64,000 nucleotides of DNA from DASYQD01 sp963837455 (GTDB lineage: Bacteria > Acidobacteriota > Thermoanaerobaculia > Multivoradales > JAIOJS01). Of this stretch, positions 8,941 through 19,896 are shown in pieces. Location: the NCBI GenBank assembly GCA_963837455.1, contig CAWINM010000006.1, positions 186,001 to 250,000 of the forward strand, written 5' to 3'. The notes below the pieces were generated by a model that saw only the letters and a program-made list of their open reading frames with translations, was not told where the DNA came from and made no database searches. Numbering within the stretch: the first letter of the stretch is position 1; every line of letters begins with the position of its first letter. The position numbers and the translations under genes were made by a program.

Positions 8941-10377
8941 ATGGCGATCGTTGCGGAACCTGGCAGCAGCGCGGCGGCCGCTCGCGAGCGGGCGCTCGAG
9001 CTGTTCCTGGAGCGCTTCCCCGCCTACGCCTCGACGCGGCGGCTCGACGAGCTGCGCGATACCGAGTACGAGCGCCTCGATCGCTGCGGTCACGTCTACC
9101 TCGACTACACGGCGGGCTCGCTCCACGCCGCGAGCCAGGTGCGACGCCACGCCGAGCTGCTGCTCGGCTGCGTGCTCGGCAACCCCCACTCCACCAACCC
9201 CACCTCGCTCGACGCCACCGCGCGCGTGGAGAGCTGCCGCCGCCGCGTGCTGGCGTTCCTCGACGCGCCGCCCGAAGAGTACGAGGTGGTGTTCACCGCC
9301 AACGCCAGCCAGGCGCTCAAGCTGGTCGGCGAGAGCTACCCCTTCGGCCGTGGCGACCGCTTCCTGCTCACCTTCGACAACCACAACTCGGTCAACGGCA
9401 TCCGCGAGTTCGACCGGGTGTGCGGGGCGATCACCACCTACGTCCCGTCGCGCCCGCCCGACATGTGGGTCGACCCTGCCGACGTCGAGCGCGCCCTCGA
9501 GCTCGGCACCGACTGCGGCAACCGCCTCTTCGCCTACCCGGCACAGTCGAACTTCTCCGGCGTGCAGCATCCGCTGGAGTGGATCGAGATGGCGCAGTCA
9601 CGGGGCTGGGACGTGCTGCTCGACGCCGCCGCCTTCGTGCCCACCAACCGCCTCGACCTGTCACGCCTGCGGCCGGACTTCGTGGCGCTCTCCTTCTACA
9701 AGATCTTCGGCTACCCCACCGGCATCGGCGCCCTGGTGGCGCGGCGCTCGGCGCTCGCCAAGCTCCACCGCCCCTGGTTCGCCGGCGGCACCATCCACGT
9801 CGCCTCGGTGCAGGCGGACCGCCACGTGCTCGCCAGCGGCGCCGCCGGTTTCGAGGACGGCACCATCGACTACCTGAGCATCCCGGCGGTCGAGATCGGG
9901 CTCGACCACGTCGAGTCGATCGGCATCGACGTCATCCACCAGCGGGTGACGGCGCTCGTCGGCTGGACGATCGAGGAGCTGCTCACCCTCCGCCACGGCA
10001 ACGGCACGCCGCTGGTGAAGCTCTTCGGACCGTGCTCGACCGAGCGGCGCGGCGGCACGCTGGCCTTCAACTTCCAGGATGCCGCGGGGCGAGCGATCGA
10101 CCACACCGAGGTCGAGACGCGAGCCAACCGGCGCGGCATCTCGCTGCGCACCGGCTGCTTCTGCAACCCCGGCGCCGGCGAGCTGGCGCTCGGCCTCTCG
10201 CGCCAGGAGATCGAGACCTGCTTCCCGGCCCAGCCGTCGGGCATCACCTACGAGGACTTCCGCCGCTGCATCGATCCCAAGTCCTCGGGGGCAGTGCGCG
10301 TCTCGCTCGGCATCGCCTCGACCTTCGCCGACGCCTACGCCTTCGTCGCGTTCGCGCGCGAGTTCCTGGCCGCCTGA
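8941..10377 (+). CDS. Class V aminotransferase / cysteine-desulfurase-like PLP enzyme
   Basis: A 478-residue PLP enzyme. The Schiff-base lysine is in VALSFYKIFGYPTGIGAL, the cofactor-binding Asp in DVLLDAAAFVP, and a C-terminal cysteine lies in RTGCFCNPGAGE. That cysteine loop and the lysine context resemble the NifS-like domain of molybdenum cofactor sulfurases as well as SufS/CsdA-type desulfurases. It probably releases sulfane sulfur from cysteine for the adjacent relay proteins. The 113-base gap before it (8828-8940) holds a short region with no other gene. It converges with the cytochrome gene with only 12 bases between the stops, and no terminator is visible there. Confidence 0.8.
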   Translation: MAIVAEPGSSAAAARERALELFLERFPAYASTRRLDELRDTEYERLDRCGHVYLDYTAGSLHAASQVRRHAELLLGCVLGNPHSTNPTSLDATARVESCRRRVLAFLDAPPEEYEVVFTANASQALKLVGESYPFGRGDRFLLTFDNHNSVNGIREFDRVCGAITTYVPSRPPDMWVDPADVERALELGTDCGNRLFAYPAQSNFSGVQHPLEWIEMAQSRGWDVLLDAAAFVPTNRLDLSRLRPDFVALSFYKIFGYPTGIGALVARRSALAKLHRPWFAGGTIHVASVQADRHVLASGAAGFEDGTIDYLSIPAVEIGLDHVESIGIDVIHQRVTALVGWTIEELLTLRHGNGTPLVKLFGPCSTERRGGTLAFNFQDAAGRAIDHTEVETRANRRGISLRTGCFCNPGAGELALGLSRQEIETCFPAQPSGITYEDFRRCIDPKSSGAVRVSLGIASTFADAYAFVAFAREFLAA

Positions 10378-10389
10378 GACGACCTCGCC

Positions 10390-10908
10390 TCAGTGGGCGA
10401 CCGCGAAGCGCTGGTCGGGGTAGGGGTTCGCCGTCGGGCGGCCCACGACGTTGAAGCCGAAGCTCATCGCCGAGTGGCAGTTGTTGCAGGCCGCCGTCAG
10501 CGCGTCATACGCCTGCGCGAAGGCGGCGGCGTCGTGTGCCTCGGCAGCGGCACGCACCTGCGCCAACGGCCCCAGCACCATGCGGGGAATCGCGTCCCTG
10601 GGTGCCACCGGGGCATCCTTGTGCGTGGGGTGGTACTTGACGACGTCGTCGAAGCCTTCGGCGAGCTCGTCTACCTCGTAGAGGACGAGCTGCCAGTTTC
10701 CCGCCTGCCCCGCGAGCCAGAGCTTGACGTGCCGCATCTGCTGGAAGGTCATGATCTCTCCCAGCCCCGGCGCGTAGGCCGCGTCGCGGTCCTCCGGCCG
10801 CGCCGGCGGCGCTGCCCCTCGGCTACAGGCCACGAGGCCGAGGCAGAGCAGCCCGACGGCGAGCCAGCCGCAGGCGGGTGTCCGGTGGCGCATGGGGTGT
10901 TCCTTCAT
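10390..10908 (-). CDS. Lipoprotein cytochrome c (CNNCH)
   Basis: A 172-residue protein from ATG 10908, chosen because GGAGG lies 5 bases upstream; a longer reading adds 39 poorly supported residues. It begins with a lipoprotein signal (LLCLGLVACS), so it should be anchored in the cytoplasmic or outer membrane. A single heme c site, CNNCH, sits near residue 147. The helical pattern with a C-terminal heme site resembles cytochrome c-prime or class II cytochromes. A role in periplasmic electron transfer is inferred. Confidence 0.75.
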   Translation of the reverse strand: MKEHPMRHRTPACGWLAVGLLCLGLVACSRGAAPPARPEDRDAAYAPGLGEIMTFQQMRHVKLWLAGQAGNWQLVLYEVDELAEGFDDVVKYHPTHKDAPVAPRDAIPRMVLGPLAQVRAAAEAHDAAAFAQAYDALTAACNNCHSAMSFGFNVVGRPTANPYPDQRFAVAH

Positions 10909-11119
10909 CGCGACCTCCGTGAGGCCGCGTCGCTCCTCCGCCGGGCGGGCGGGAGGGAATGGAGGCGCCTCGCCATGTCGGTGCCTTGGCGGGGCGACCC
11001 CCCGTACACGGAACGCGGCCGCCAAAGACGGTAGTCGAGATCGGTTCGGTGGCTCAACCCCCGGCGGGGAAGCGCGGCTCGGCGGGGCTCACGGTACGCC
11101 TGGTGGGTTCGACCGGCGA

Positions 11120-11144
11120 GCCCCCGGGCGGTCGCTCCGGGGGC
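11120..11144 (-). terminator. GC hairpin after the secreted-protein gene
   Basis: A perfect 8-bp stem, GCCCCCGG (11120-11127) with CCGGGGGC (11137-11144), with a 9-nt loop, lies 20 bases beyond the stop of the gene ending at 11164. No T tract follows, so this is a candidate terminator or transcript-end stabiliser only. Confidence 0.4.
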
Positions 11145-11163
11145 CCGCACGGGCGAGGGAGGC

Positions 11164-13855
11164 TCAGAAGGTGCCGGTGTCGGCGCCGCCGCAGTAAGTG
11201 CCGATCGGGTTGACGTAGGTGGCGACACGGTTCGGAGTGACGCCGGTGTCGGTGACGCGCAGGGTGTAGTCCTGATTGGAGAGCGAGCCGTAGTAGACCC
11301 AGAACTCACCGCCATTGACGGGACCGAGGACCTTGGCGAAGACCTCGGGGTTCTGGGCGTTGGCGAAGCTGAAGACTCCGCTCAGGGGAGTGAGCTCGAT
11401 CGCCGGCTGGGCTACGCCGCCACGCAGGACCTCCACCTTGAAGCGATCGCCGTTGATGCAGACGGCGGTGGCGCTGGGAGTGCAGCTGCCGAAACCGCCC
11501 CCGCCCCCCGCGGCCTCGCCCACGAAGCGGGCGCCGTCGGAGGCGCCGTCGACGGCGACCGACCGGGCAGTCTGCTCGAGGATGCCATCGGCGGGGAACG
11601 CCCCAGTGTCGGCAGTGCCGCACAAGGAGCCCTGCGGCTTGGCGTAGGTTCTCACCGCGCCGGTCTGGGTGTCGAACACGGTGAGGGTGTAGGGCAGGTC
11701 CGTCGCCGGCCCGTGGAAGGCCCACCACGGACCACCCGTGGGCTGCAGGATCTTGACTCCCACCTCGGGGTTGTCAGGGTTGGCGAAGCTGAAGAAGCCC
11801 CCGAGGTCGGTGTAGGGCCCGAGCCGGGGCCGCGACGCCGGAAGCGTCGACGCGAACCTCGAAGCGGCCGTCGCGCAGGCACAGCGTGGCGGCGTCGGCG
11901 ACGCAGGGGCCGAGGGCGGCGGCGGAGAGGACGACGTCGTACGGGGACTCGTCGGCGTCGTTGCTGAGGATGCGGATGGCACCCGTGTAGGTCCAGGGGC
12001 TGGCGGCCTGGAAACGGACCTGGAAGCTCGTGTGGGCGCCCGGTGCGACGATCGCCGCGGGGACGGCACCGGCCTGAGAGAAGCCGTTGCCGCTCACCAG
12101 CGAGCCGGGATTCTGCAGCGTGAGGCTGGCGTCGCCGTCGTTCCAGATCTCGAAGGTGGCGGTGAGCGGCAGCTCGCCGATGGGAGTGGGCGGCAAGGCG
12201 TAGACGCCGCCGTCGGGCACCGATGGCCCGCCCACCACGAGCACCCGGATCTCCGGCGCCAGCGGCGGCGGCGGCGGCGCCGGATCGACCGCGGTGATCG
12301 CCCGCGTGTACGCGACGTCGATGGCGCGCCCGTTACCATCCACGGTGTTGGTGACCACCACCTGGTGCTCCCCCGGCTGCTGGAAGCCACGCCGCATCAC
12401 GGTGCTGTTGCGGGCTGGGTCGGTCGAGCGCGGCTCGGGAATGACAGGGACGCCGTTCCAGCTGCCATTGAGGGCGAGGTTCACCTGCTCGGGGTAGGGG
12501 TAGCAGGGCCGCATGCGGACCGTGTAGCTCTGCGGCGTGTGGGTGGGAACGACGGCGGGGCCGAGCAGCATGGGCTGCAGGGCGGTCGACTGGCCGAGCC
12601 CGAGTCGGTCGAGAAGGTCCCACCAGCCGAGGTGATAGCGCGGTCCGGTGGTGGTGTGCTGGTGCAGGCTGCCAAGGATCTCGTAGTTGTAGACGATGTC
12701 GTAGCCCCACCCTGCGTCCGCTGTCAGCGCCCGCACGGTCTCGTTGTGACCGTCCCCGTCGGCGTCGCCGCAGGTGCTCCCGTAGTAGCCCCAGATGTCG
12801 GCGTCGACCTCGCCGCGCAGGCCGGCCTCTCCGCGCAGAATGGTGAGGAACGGATTGTGCCACACCTCGGCGCCGACCAGCGGCTCGGCCCACACCTGGG
12901 GCTTGATCGTCGCCTCGACGCCGGAGTTGACGTCGCCGAGGTCGAAGTCACCGCCCTGGAAGCTGTTGCTGCCCGTGCAGCCATGGGCGTCGCAGGTGTA
13001 GTCGAAACCGCCGTGAGCGTCGATGTTCGTGCTCAGCGTGACGCTGGCGGTGGCGGTGACGTCGACCGCGGCGCCGACGTCGAGCTTGAAGTCGAAGTCG
13101 ATCCACACCGGTATCGGTCCCACCCAGAAGCTGACGTGGCCGATGTTGGAGTCGATGAGGCGCCAGGACTGCTCCCAGGAGTCGTGGTAAGTGACGTCGG
13201 CCGCGAGGGTGTCGTGGCCGTCGAAGGTACCGCTGCCGGCGACCTGCACGTTGCGGAACGACAGGCCGTAGGTGAAGCAGACACCGAAGATGCCCGTGCG
13301 CTTCTCCTTGTAGCGGAACCACAGGTTGGCGTCGAGATCGGCGGGGAGGGCGGCGGTTAACGTGCCGCTGGCTCCCGAGCCCAGGTTCCAGGTATGGCTG
13401 CCGGCGTCGCGGTTGCCTGCGAAGTGCAGCAGCTTCTCCTTGTTGCGGTCGCCGCAACCGCCGAAGTCGGCGGGCTCGCCGAAGTCCTCATACCCTTGGG
13501 GGAGGACACCCGTTTCCATGGCGTCGATGGCGCGCTTGTCCAGCGCCACCCACGCCGGCACCGCGTCCCCGGGGTCCACCAGGCTCTCGCCGCCGAACTC
13601 GGCGGCGAGATCGGCGCGCTGGCTCTCGGTGAGCGGCACGGTGCCGAGCCCCTCCGCGCTCACCATCCACACCAGCGAGCTCTCATTCGACTGCCCGCCG
13701 TCCCCAATCTCGACGAGATACCAGCCCTTGCCCTGCTCGACGATCTGCTCGACCTGCGGCGCCGACAGCTGCGGTGGCTCGCCGTGCGCCGCCGTGGTGG
13801 CGGCGAGAAGCAGCGTCACGCTCCACGTCGCCATGGCCCCATGTGCTCTTCGCAT
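11164..13855 (-). CDS. Large secreted multi-domain protein, one frameshift
   Basis: The start is ATG 13855 behind AGAGGAG; a signal peptide (MATWSVTLLLAATTAAHG region) follows. The first 480 residues are unrecognised and beta-rich with a Gly-Asp-Ala-Asp-Gly-Asp-Gly calcium-type loop. Then comes an Ig-like ASPM/SPD-2/Hydin-type domain with LPLTATFEIWNDGDASLTL and GAIRILSNDADESPY. Then there are two C-terminal FFSFANP-type repeats (FFSFANPDNPEVGVKI and FSFANAQNPEVFAKVL), each ending in a Cys-Gly pair near a TADTG/GADTG motif. The reading frame changes near 11815-11830. One surplus base in that GC run joins DGRFEVRVDASG directly to LGPYTDLGGFF. Likely one intact exported protein of about 895 residues with a sequence indel. 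Function unknown; a cell-surface role is inferred. Confidence 0.75.
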
Positions 13856-14011
13856 CTCAGCTCTCCTCTTTGGTTGACTGCGAACACGTTCGCGGCGCGG
13901 CAAGGGCAACGGCGATGCCCGCTCGGAGCGATCGCTGCCAGGAGGCGTCGAGGCTCTGGGGTTGCCGGCTCTTAGCCCGGCGGGAGGAGGCTGCGGTAGA
14001 CGGCGACACCT

Positions 14012-14046
14012 GCCCAAGGCGTGGGCAGGCTGCTCACGCCTTGGGC
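14012..14046 (-). terminator. 12-bp perfect hairpin after FG-GAP-like gene
   Basis: GCCCAAGGCGTG (14012-14023) pairs perfectly with CACGCCTTGGGC (14035-14046), with an 11-nt loop, 16 bases past the stop of the gene at 14063. No T tract follows on the minus strand. It is long for chance and is either a terminator or an mRNA-end structure. Confidence 0.5.
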
Positions 14047-14062
14047 GATCGGCTGGCGGGGC

Positions 14063-15004
14063 TCAGCGCCCGCTGCCACCGCAGGATGCGGCGATCGGGT
14101 CCTCCGGAGGGGGCAGCAGGATGGGATGGCGGCCGCCGAGGTTGCTGCAGTCTCCTCCGAAGTCACAGGGGTAGAGCACGAACTCGCTGAGGCCGCCGGC
14201 GGACCCAGGATCGTAGAAACCGATCGAGGTGTGCTGGCCCCAGCGACCGCTGAACGGCAGCAGACCCGGCCCCTCCGCGGAGTAATCCTCGTCGGCGACG
14301 GTGGTTGACCCGCTGGTGTTTCCCTGCGAGATCCGCAGCTCGCGCGTCTCGGGGTTCCACACGGCCACCACGGAGACGCCGGCGCCGTCGCCCCAATCGC
14401 CGGCCACGGGGATCCAGTGCCCCTCCGGGAGATCGGTGAGGGCGACCTCAGTGACCACGGCGTCGGGGCCGTTCTCGGCGAGGAGGAGGAACCGATGCTC
14501 GTCCTCGAGGTAGAGCCCGACCTCGTCGCGACCGTCGCCGTTCCAGTCCCCGGCCACCGGGAGGCCCCCGGAGCCCCCTGCCGGGTGCTGGAAGCGCAGC
14601 GTCAGCAACCAGCCGCTGCGGTCCGTCGCGCGACGGTAGAGCAGGAACTCGCGGCGGTCGGGATCGAAGAGCCCGACATCGGCGTGGCTGTCGCCGAACC
14701 AGTCGCCGGCGAGGGGCAGCAGCCGGGTACCCGTTCCCAGCACGTCGGGGCGGTAGCAGCTGTAGCGACTGGCGCGCAGCGGCGAGCCGTCGTTCGTTGC
14801 GCTCAACTCGAGGAAGAAGGAGTCGAGCGAGCGGGTGTTGAGCCAGCCCAGGTCGGTGACTCCGTCGCCGTTCCAATCGCCGGCGAGCGGAAGGACGGGA
14901 GGTATGCGCTCTTCACCCCCGATGGTGGGCTCGTTGGGGGCCGCATGCAAGGCACCGACGGCGAGCGCGAAGGCGACAGCAACGGCGGCGATTCGTGCTC
15001 TCAT
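14063..15004 (-). CDS. Secreted FG-GAP/VCBS-like repeat protein
   Basis: The start is ATG 15004 behind AAGGAGG; a signal peptide follows (AAVAVAFALAVGALHAA). The 313-residue product contains repeated units of the form LPLAGDWNGDGVTDLGW, LPLAGDWFGDSHADVGLF, LPVAGDWNGDGRDEVGLY and IPVAGDWGDGAGVSVVAVW. The Asp-x-Asp-Gly calcium-loop pattern fits FG-GAP/VCBS beta-propeller blades. The C-terminus has several cysteines. Its start codon shares one base with the stop of the upstream Ser/Thr kinase gene (TGATG), so the two are translationally coupled. Confidence 0.85.
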   Translation of the reverse strand: MRARIAAVAVAFALAVGALHAAPNEPTIGGEERIPPVLPLAGDWNGDGVTDLGWLNTRSLDSFFLELSATNDGSPLRASRYSCYRPDVLGTGTRLLPLAGDWFGDSHADVGLFDPDRREFLLYRRATDRSGWLLTLRFQHPAGGSGGLPVAGDWNGDGRDEVGLYLEDEHRFLLLAENGPDAVVTEVALTDLPEGHWIPVAGDWGDGAGVSVVAVWNPETRELRISQGNTSGSTTVADEDYSAEGPGLLPFSGRWGQHTSIGFYDPGSAGGLSEFVLYPCDFGGDCSNLGGRHPILLPPPEDPIAASCGGSGR

Positions 15005-17883
15005 CACTTTCCTCCTTGACCAGCCAGCCATTTATCGACCTCCGCTTCCCCGGCGGCATCTGCTGCCGCGCGGAAGCCGTCGCGAGCCTCGCGGGCAAGC
15101 GAGGTCGCACGGGAGCGGTCTTCGCCCGCACCGACGAGGGCGCGGGCGAGGGTGTAGCGAGTGCTGGCGAGCAGCGCTGGTTCGGTGCCGGCGCGCTCGC
15201 GGATGGCAAGAGCCCTCTCCAACGGCTGCAGAGCCGCGGTCGGCCGGCCGAGGTCGATGAGCGCCTGACCGAGGCCGGTGAGGGCGTGGCCGACGAGGTA
15301 GTGGTCGGCACCGTAGGCCTTCTCCCAGATGCCCAGCGCCGCCACGAAGTGACGCCGCGCGACCTCGGGATTGGCGCTGGCCTTCGCCACCAGGCCAAGG
15401 TTGTAGAGCGTATTCGCCACCCACGGGTGCTGCCGGCCATACACGCGCTCCTGGATCTCCAGGGCGCGCTGGAACCGCTCGCCAGCGCGAAGCGGATCGC
15501 CACTTTCGAGGTCTAGGGTGCCGAGCGAGGAGAGGATGTCGGCGAGCCGCGGGCTCTCGCTGCCGGGGGGCGCGGCGAGCAGGCGCTCCAGTCGCTCGAG
15601 CAGCTCGCGTGCCTCGACGTCGCGACCGGCCTTGAGCAGCGTGTTGGCGAGCCGCAGCTCCGCGTCGGCGGTCGGGACGCTGTCGTCGCCCAGAGCTGCC
15701 TGGCGGATGGCCAGCGCCTGTCGCTGCATCGCCTCCGCCGCTGCCAGGTCGCCCTGCCGGTACTCGATGTCGCCGAGTTGCATCAGACCCACCGCCACGC
15801 GCGGGTGGTGATCACCGTAGCCGGCGCGATAGAGCGCTACCGCCTGCTCGGCGAGGCCCTTCGCCACCGCCAGCTCGCCCATCTCGGCCCGCACGGCAGC
15901 CAGCCGCAGCAGGGTGCTGCCGACCTCGGGGTGGTCGGCGCCGAGCGCCCGCTCGCGCAGCGCCAACGCGCGGGTGTAGAGCGCGAGAGCCCGCTCGATC
16001 TCCCCCTCCTGGAAAGCCAGGCGACCGAGGTGCTCCGCCAGCTCGGCCTCCAGCTCGGGAGGCTTGCCGAGCCGTGCCAGAGCCGCGGCGGCGAGGCCGC
16101 CGTAGTAGCGGGCCTGCGCGTGGTCGGCGAGCAGGTAGGCATGAACGCGGACGAGATGGACGAGAGCCTCCGCCGCCGTGCGGTCGTCGCCGCCGGCCAC
16201 TGCGGCGTCGACGGCGCGGCTCAATGTCGTTGCCGCCGTCTTGTCGCTGGCGCGCTCCTCGAGGATTCCCTGGCGCAGCAACACGGCGGCGGTGAGCGGC
16301 CAGTACGCGAGCAGCTGCGCGTCGGCGGCCAGCCCCTTGGCCTTGGCCACGCCCTCCGGATAGCGGCCGAGCTGCTCGAGGGCGGTGGCGGTGGCCAGCT
16401 GCCGGTGCACCACCGCCACCTTCTTCGCCACTGCCGGCGGCGGCGGCGGCACCGTGGCGAGCAGCGCACGCGCGTCGGCGCACCGCGCGAGCGGGGTCAG
16501 CGCCTGCGCCCCATCCGCCGCCTCCGCCGCCGTGGCACCGCCCTCGAGCAGGGTGAGCAGGGCCGCGAGCTCACCCTGCCGCTCGTCGAGGCAGGCCATG
16601 CGCAGGTCGAGCAGCTCGCTCGACTGCGTGCCCTCGAGGTGCGTGGCCTCGCAGGCGGACCGGCGCATGTGCCGCCAGGCAGCGGCGTAGCGGTCGATGG
16701 CTACCATGGTGGCCCTGGCCGCGGTCGCTGCAAGAGGCGAGCCGCCGGCGCGCAGGCGGCGCTCGAGCACCTGGCGCCTCGCCGGACCCCAGACCTCCCC
16801 CATCGCCGCCCCCTCTCCCGCACAGAGCTGCTGCCGCCGCGCCGCGTACTGCTGCACGGCAAGGCCGCCCGCAGCCACCAAGGCCGCGCTCGTGATCGCC
16901 ACCGTGATGCGCCGCCGCGCCCTCCAGGGGTCGCTTTCGAGCGCCGCCAGCAGCGCCTCCATGGAGGCGTGCCGTTGCTGCGGCGCGGCACCCAACCCGC
17001 GCACGACCGCGCGGCGAAAGCGTTGCGGGAGACGGCGCAGCGGCGGTCGCGACCACGCATCGGCGGCGCCCCCTGGCTCCGGGCGCCGGCCGCCGAACGC
17101 CTCGGTGAGGGCCACGCAGAAGGCGTACTGATCGCTTGCAGCGACCGGCTCGTTCCCCTCCCGCTGCTCGGGCGCCATGTAGCCCGGGGTGCCGGCCGCG
17201 TGGTGGGCGACGGCGGCGGACCCGGTGGCCAGCCGTTCGGCCGCGCCTTCGAGCTCCTCGAGCGGGACGACACCCTCCTCGCCGGCCGCCGCGGAGCCGG
17301 TCGCGCGCGCGAGACCGAAGTCCACCACCAGCACGCGACCGTCGGCAGCCACCATCACGTTGGCAGGCTTGAAATCCCGGTGCACGAGCTCGGCGTCATG
17401 GGCCGCGGCGAGACCGCGGCCGGCGGCGACGAAACAGCGCAGGATTTCACGCCGGCTGTGGGCGCCCGCCGCCAGCCACTCCGCGAGCGTCGTCCCCTCC
17501 ACCAGCTCGCAGGCAAGGAAGACCGAGCCGCCCAGCGTCCCGGCATCGTGGATCGTCAGCACGTTCGGGTGGTTGAGGCGCGCCAGGGCGTGGGCCTCGC
17601 GGAGCAGCTCAGCTGGCGGCCGTCGCGACGAGGCGTGGAGCAGCTTGAGCGCGACCTTGCGCTCGAGATCCGGGTCGTACGCGGCATAGACGACGCCCGT
17701 CGCGCCGGCGCCGATCTCGCCGAGCACGACGTAGCGGCCCACGGTCTCCCCGCGAACGAAGCGGTGCCCGTTGGCGGGCGACGTCTGCGCGGTCGGGGGC
17801 CCGCCAACGGTCTCGGTGGGCTCGCCCGAGCCGGTGGGGCCGGCGAGGCCCGGTGGCGGGCCGCCATGCTCGGGTCGGAGCAT
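15004..17883 (-). CDS. Ser/Thr protein kinase with TM segment and TPR repeats
   Basis: A 959-residue PknB-type kinase. The kinase domain (about 50-310) shows the GAGATG loop (58-63), VALK (Lys80), HRDFKPANV (Asp170) and DFGLA (Asp188). One membrane helix follows near 330-350 (VAITSAALVAAGGLAVQQ), then an extracytoplasmic region of about 600 residues built from helical TPR-like repeats (for example LALYTRALALRERALGADHP and FQRALEIQERVYGRQHP). This layout is common in Acidobacteriota and Myxococcota. It would phosphorylate cytoplasmic targets in response to an external or membrane-associated partner. The coupled secreted FG-GAP-like protein downstream, and the divergent FHA regulator 46 bases upstream, are plausible partners; FHA domains bind phosphothreonine. 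Confidence 0.93.
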   Translation of the reverse strand: MLRPEHGGPPPGLAGPTGSGEPTETVGGPPTAQTSPANGHRFVRGETVGRYVVLGEIGAGATGVVYAAYDPDLERKVALKLLHASSRRPPAELLREAHALARLNHPNVLTIHDAGTLGGSVFLACELVEGTTLAEWLAAGAHSRREILRCFVAAGRGLAAAHDAELVHRDFKPANVMVAADGRVLVVDFGLARATGSAAAGEEGVVPLEELEGAAERLATGSAAVAHHAAGTPGYMAPEQREGNEPVAASDQYAFCVALTEAFGGRRPEPGGAADAWSRPPLRRLPQRFRRAVVRGLGAAPQQRHASMEALLAALESDPWRARRRITVAITSAALVAAGGLAVQQYAARRQQLCAGEGAAMGEVWGPARRQVLERRLRAGGSPLAATAARATMVAIDRYAAAWRHMRRSACEATHLEGTQSSELLDLRMACLDERQGELAALLTLLEGGATAAEAADGAQALTPLARCADARALLATVPPPPPAVAKKVAVVHRQLATATALEQLGRYPEGVAKAKGLAADAQLLAYWPLTAAVLLRQGILEERASDKTAATTLSRAVDAAVAGGDDRTAAEALVHLVRVHAYLLADHAQARYYGGLAAAALARLGKPPELEAELAEHLGRLAFQEGEIERALALYTRALALRERALGADHPEVGSTLLRLAAVRAEMGELAVAKGLAEQAVALYRAGYGDHHPRVAVGLMQLGDIEYRQGDLAAAEAMQRQALAIRQAALGDDSVPTADAELRLANTLLKAGRDVEARELLERLERLLAAPPGSESPRLADILSSLGTLDLESGDPLRAGERFQRALEIQERVYGRQHPWVANTLYNLGLVAKASANPEVARRHFVAALGIWEKAYGADHYLVGHALTGLGQALIDLGRPTAALQPLERALAIRERAGTEPALLASTRYTLARALVGAGEDRSRATSLAREARDGFRAAADAAGEAEVDKWLAGQGGK

Positions 17884-17929
17884 TCGGCTATTCTAGGAAC
17901 ACTCGGTCGTCCCGATCGGTTCCCACTGG

Positions 17930-19876
<1,947 letters not shown>

Positions 19877-19896
19877 CGCCAGTCCCGGGGGCCGCC

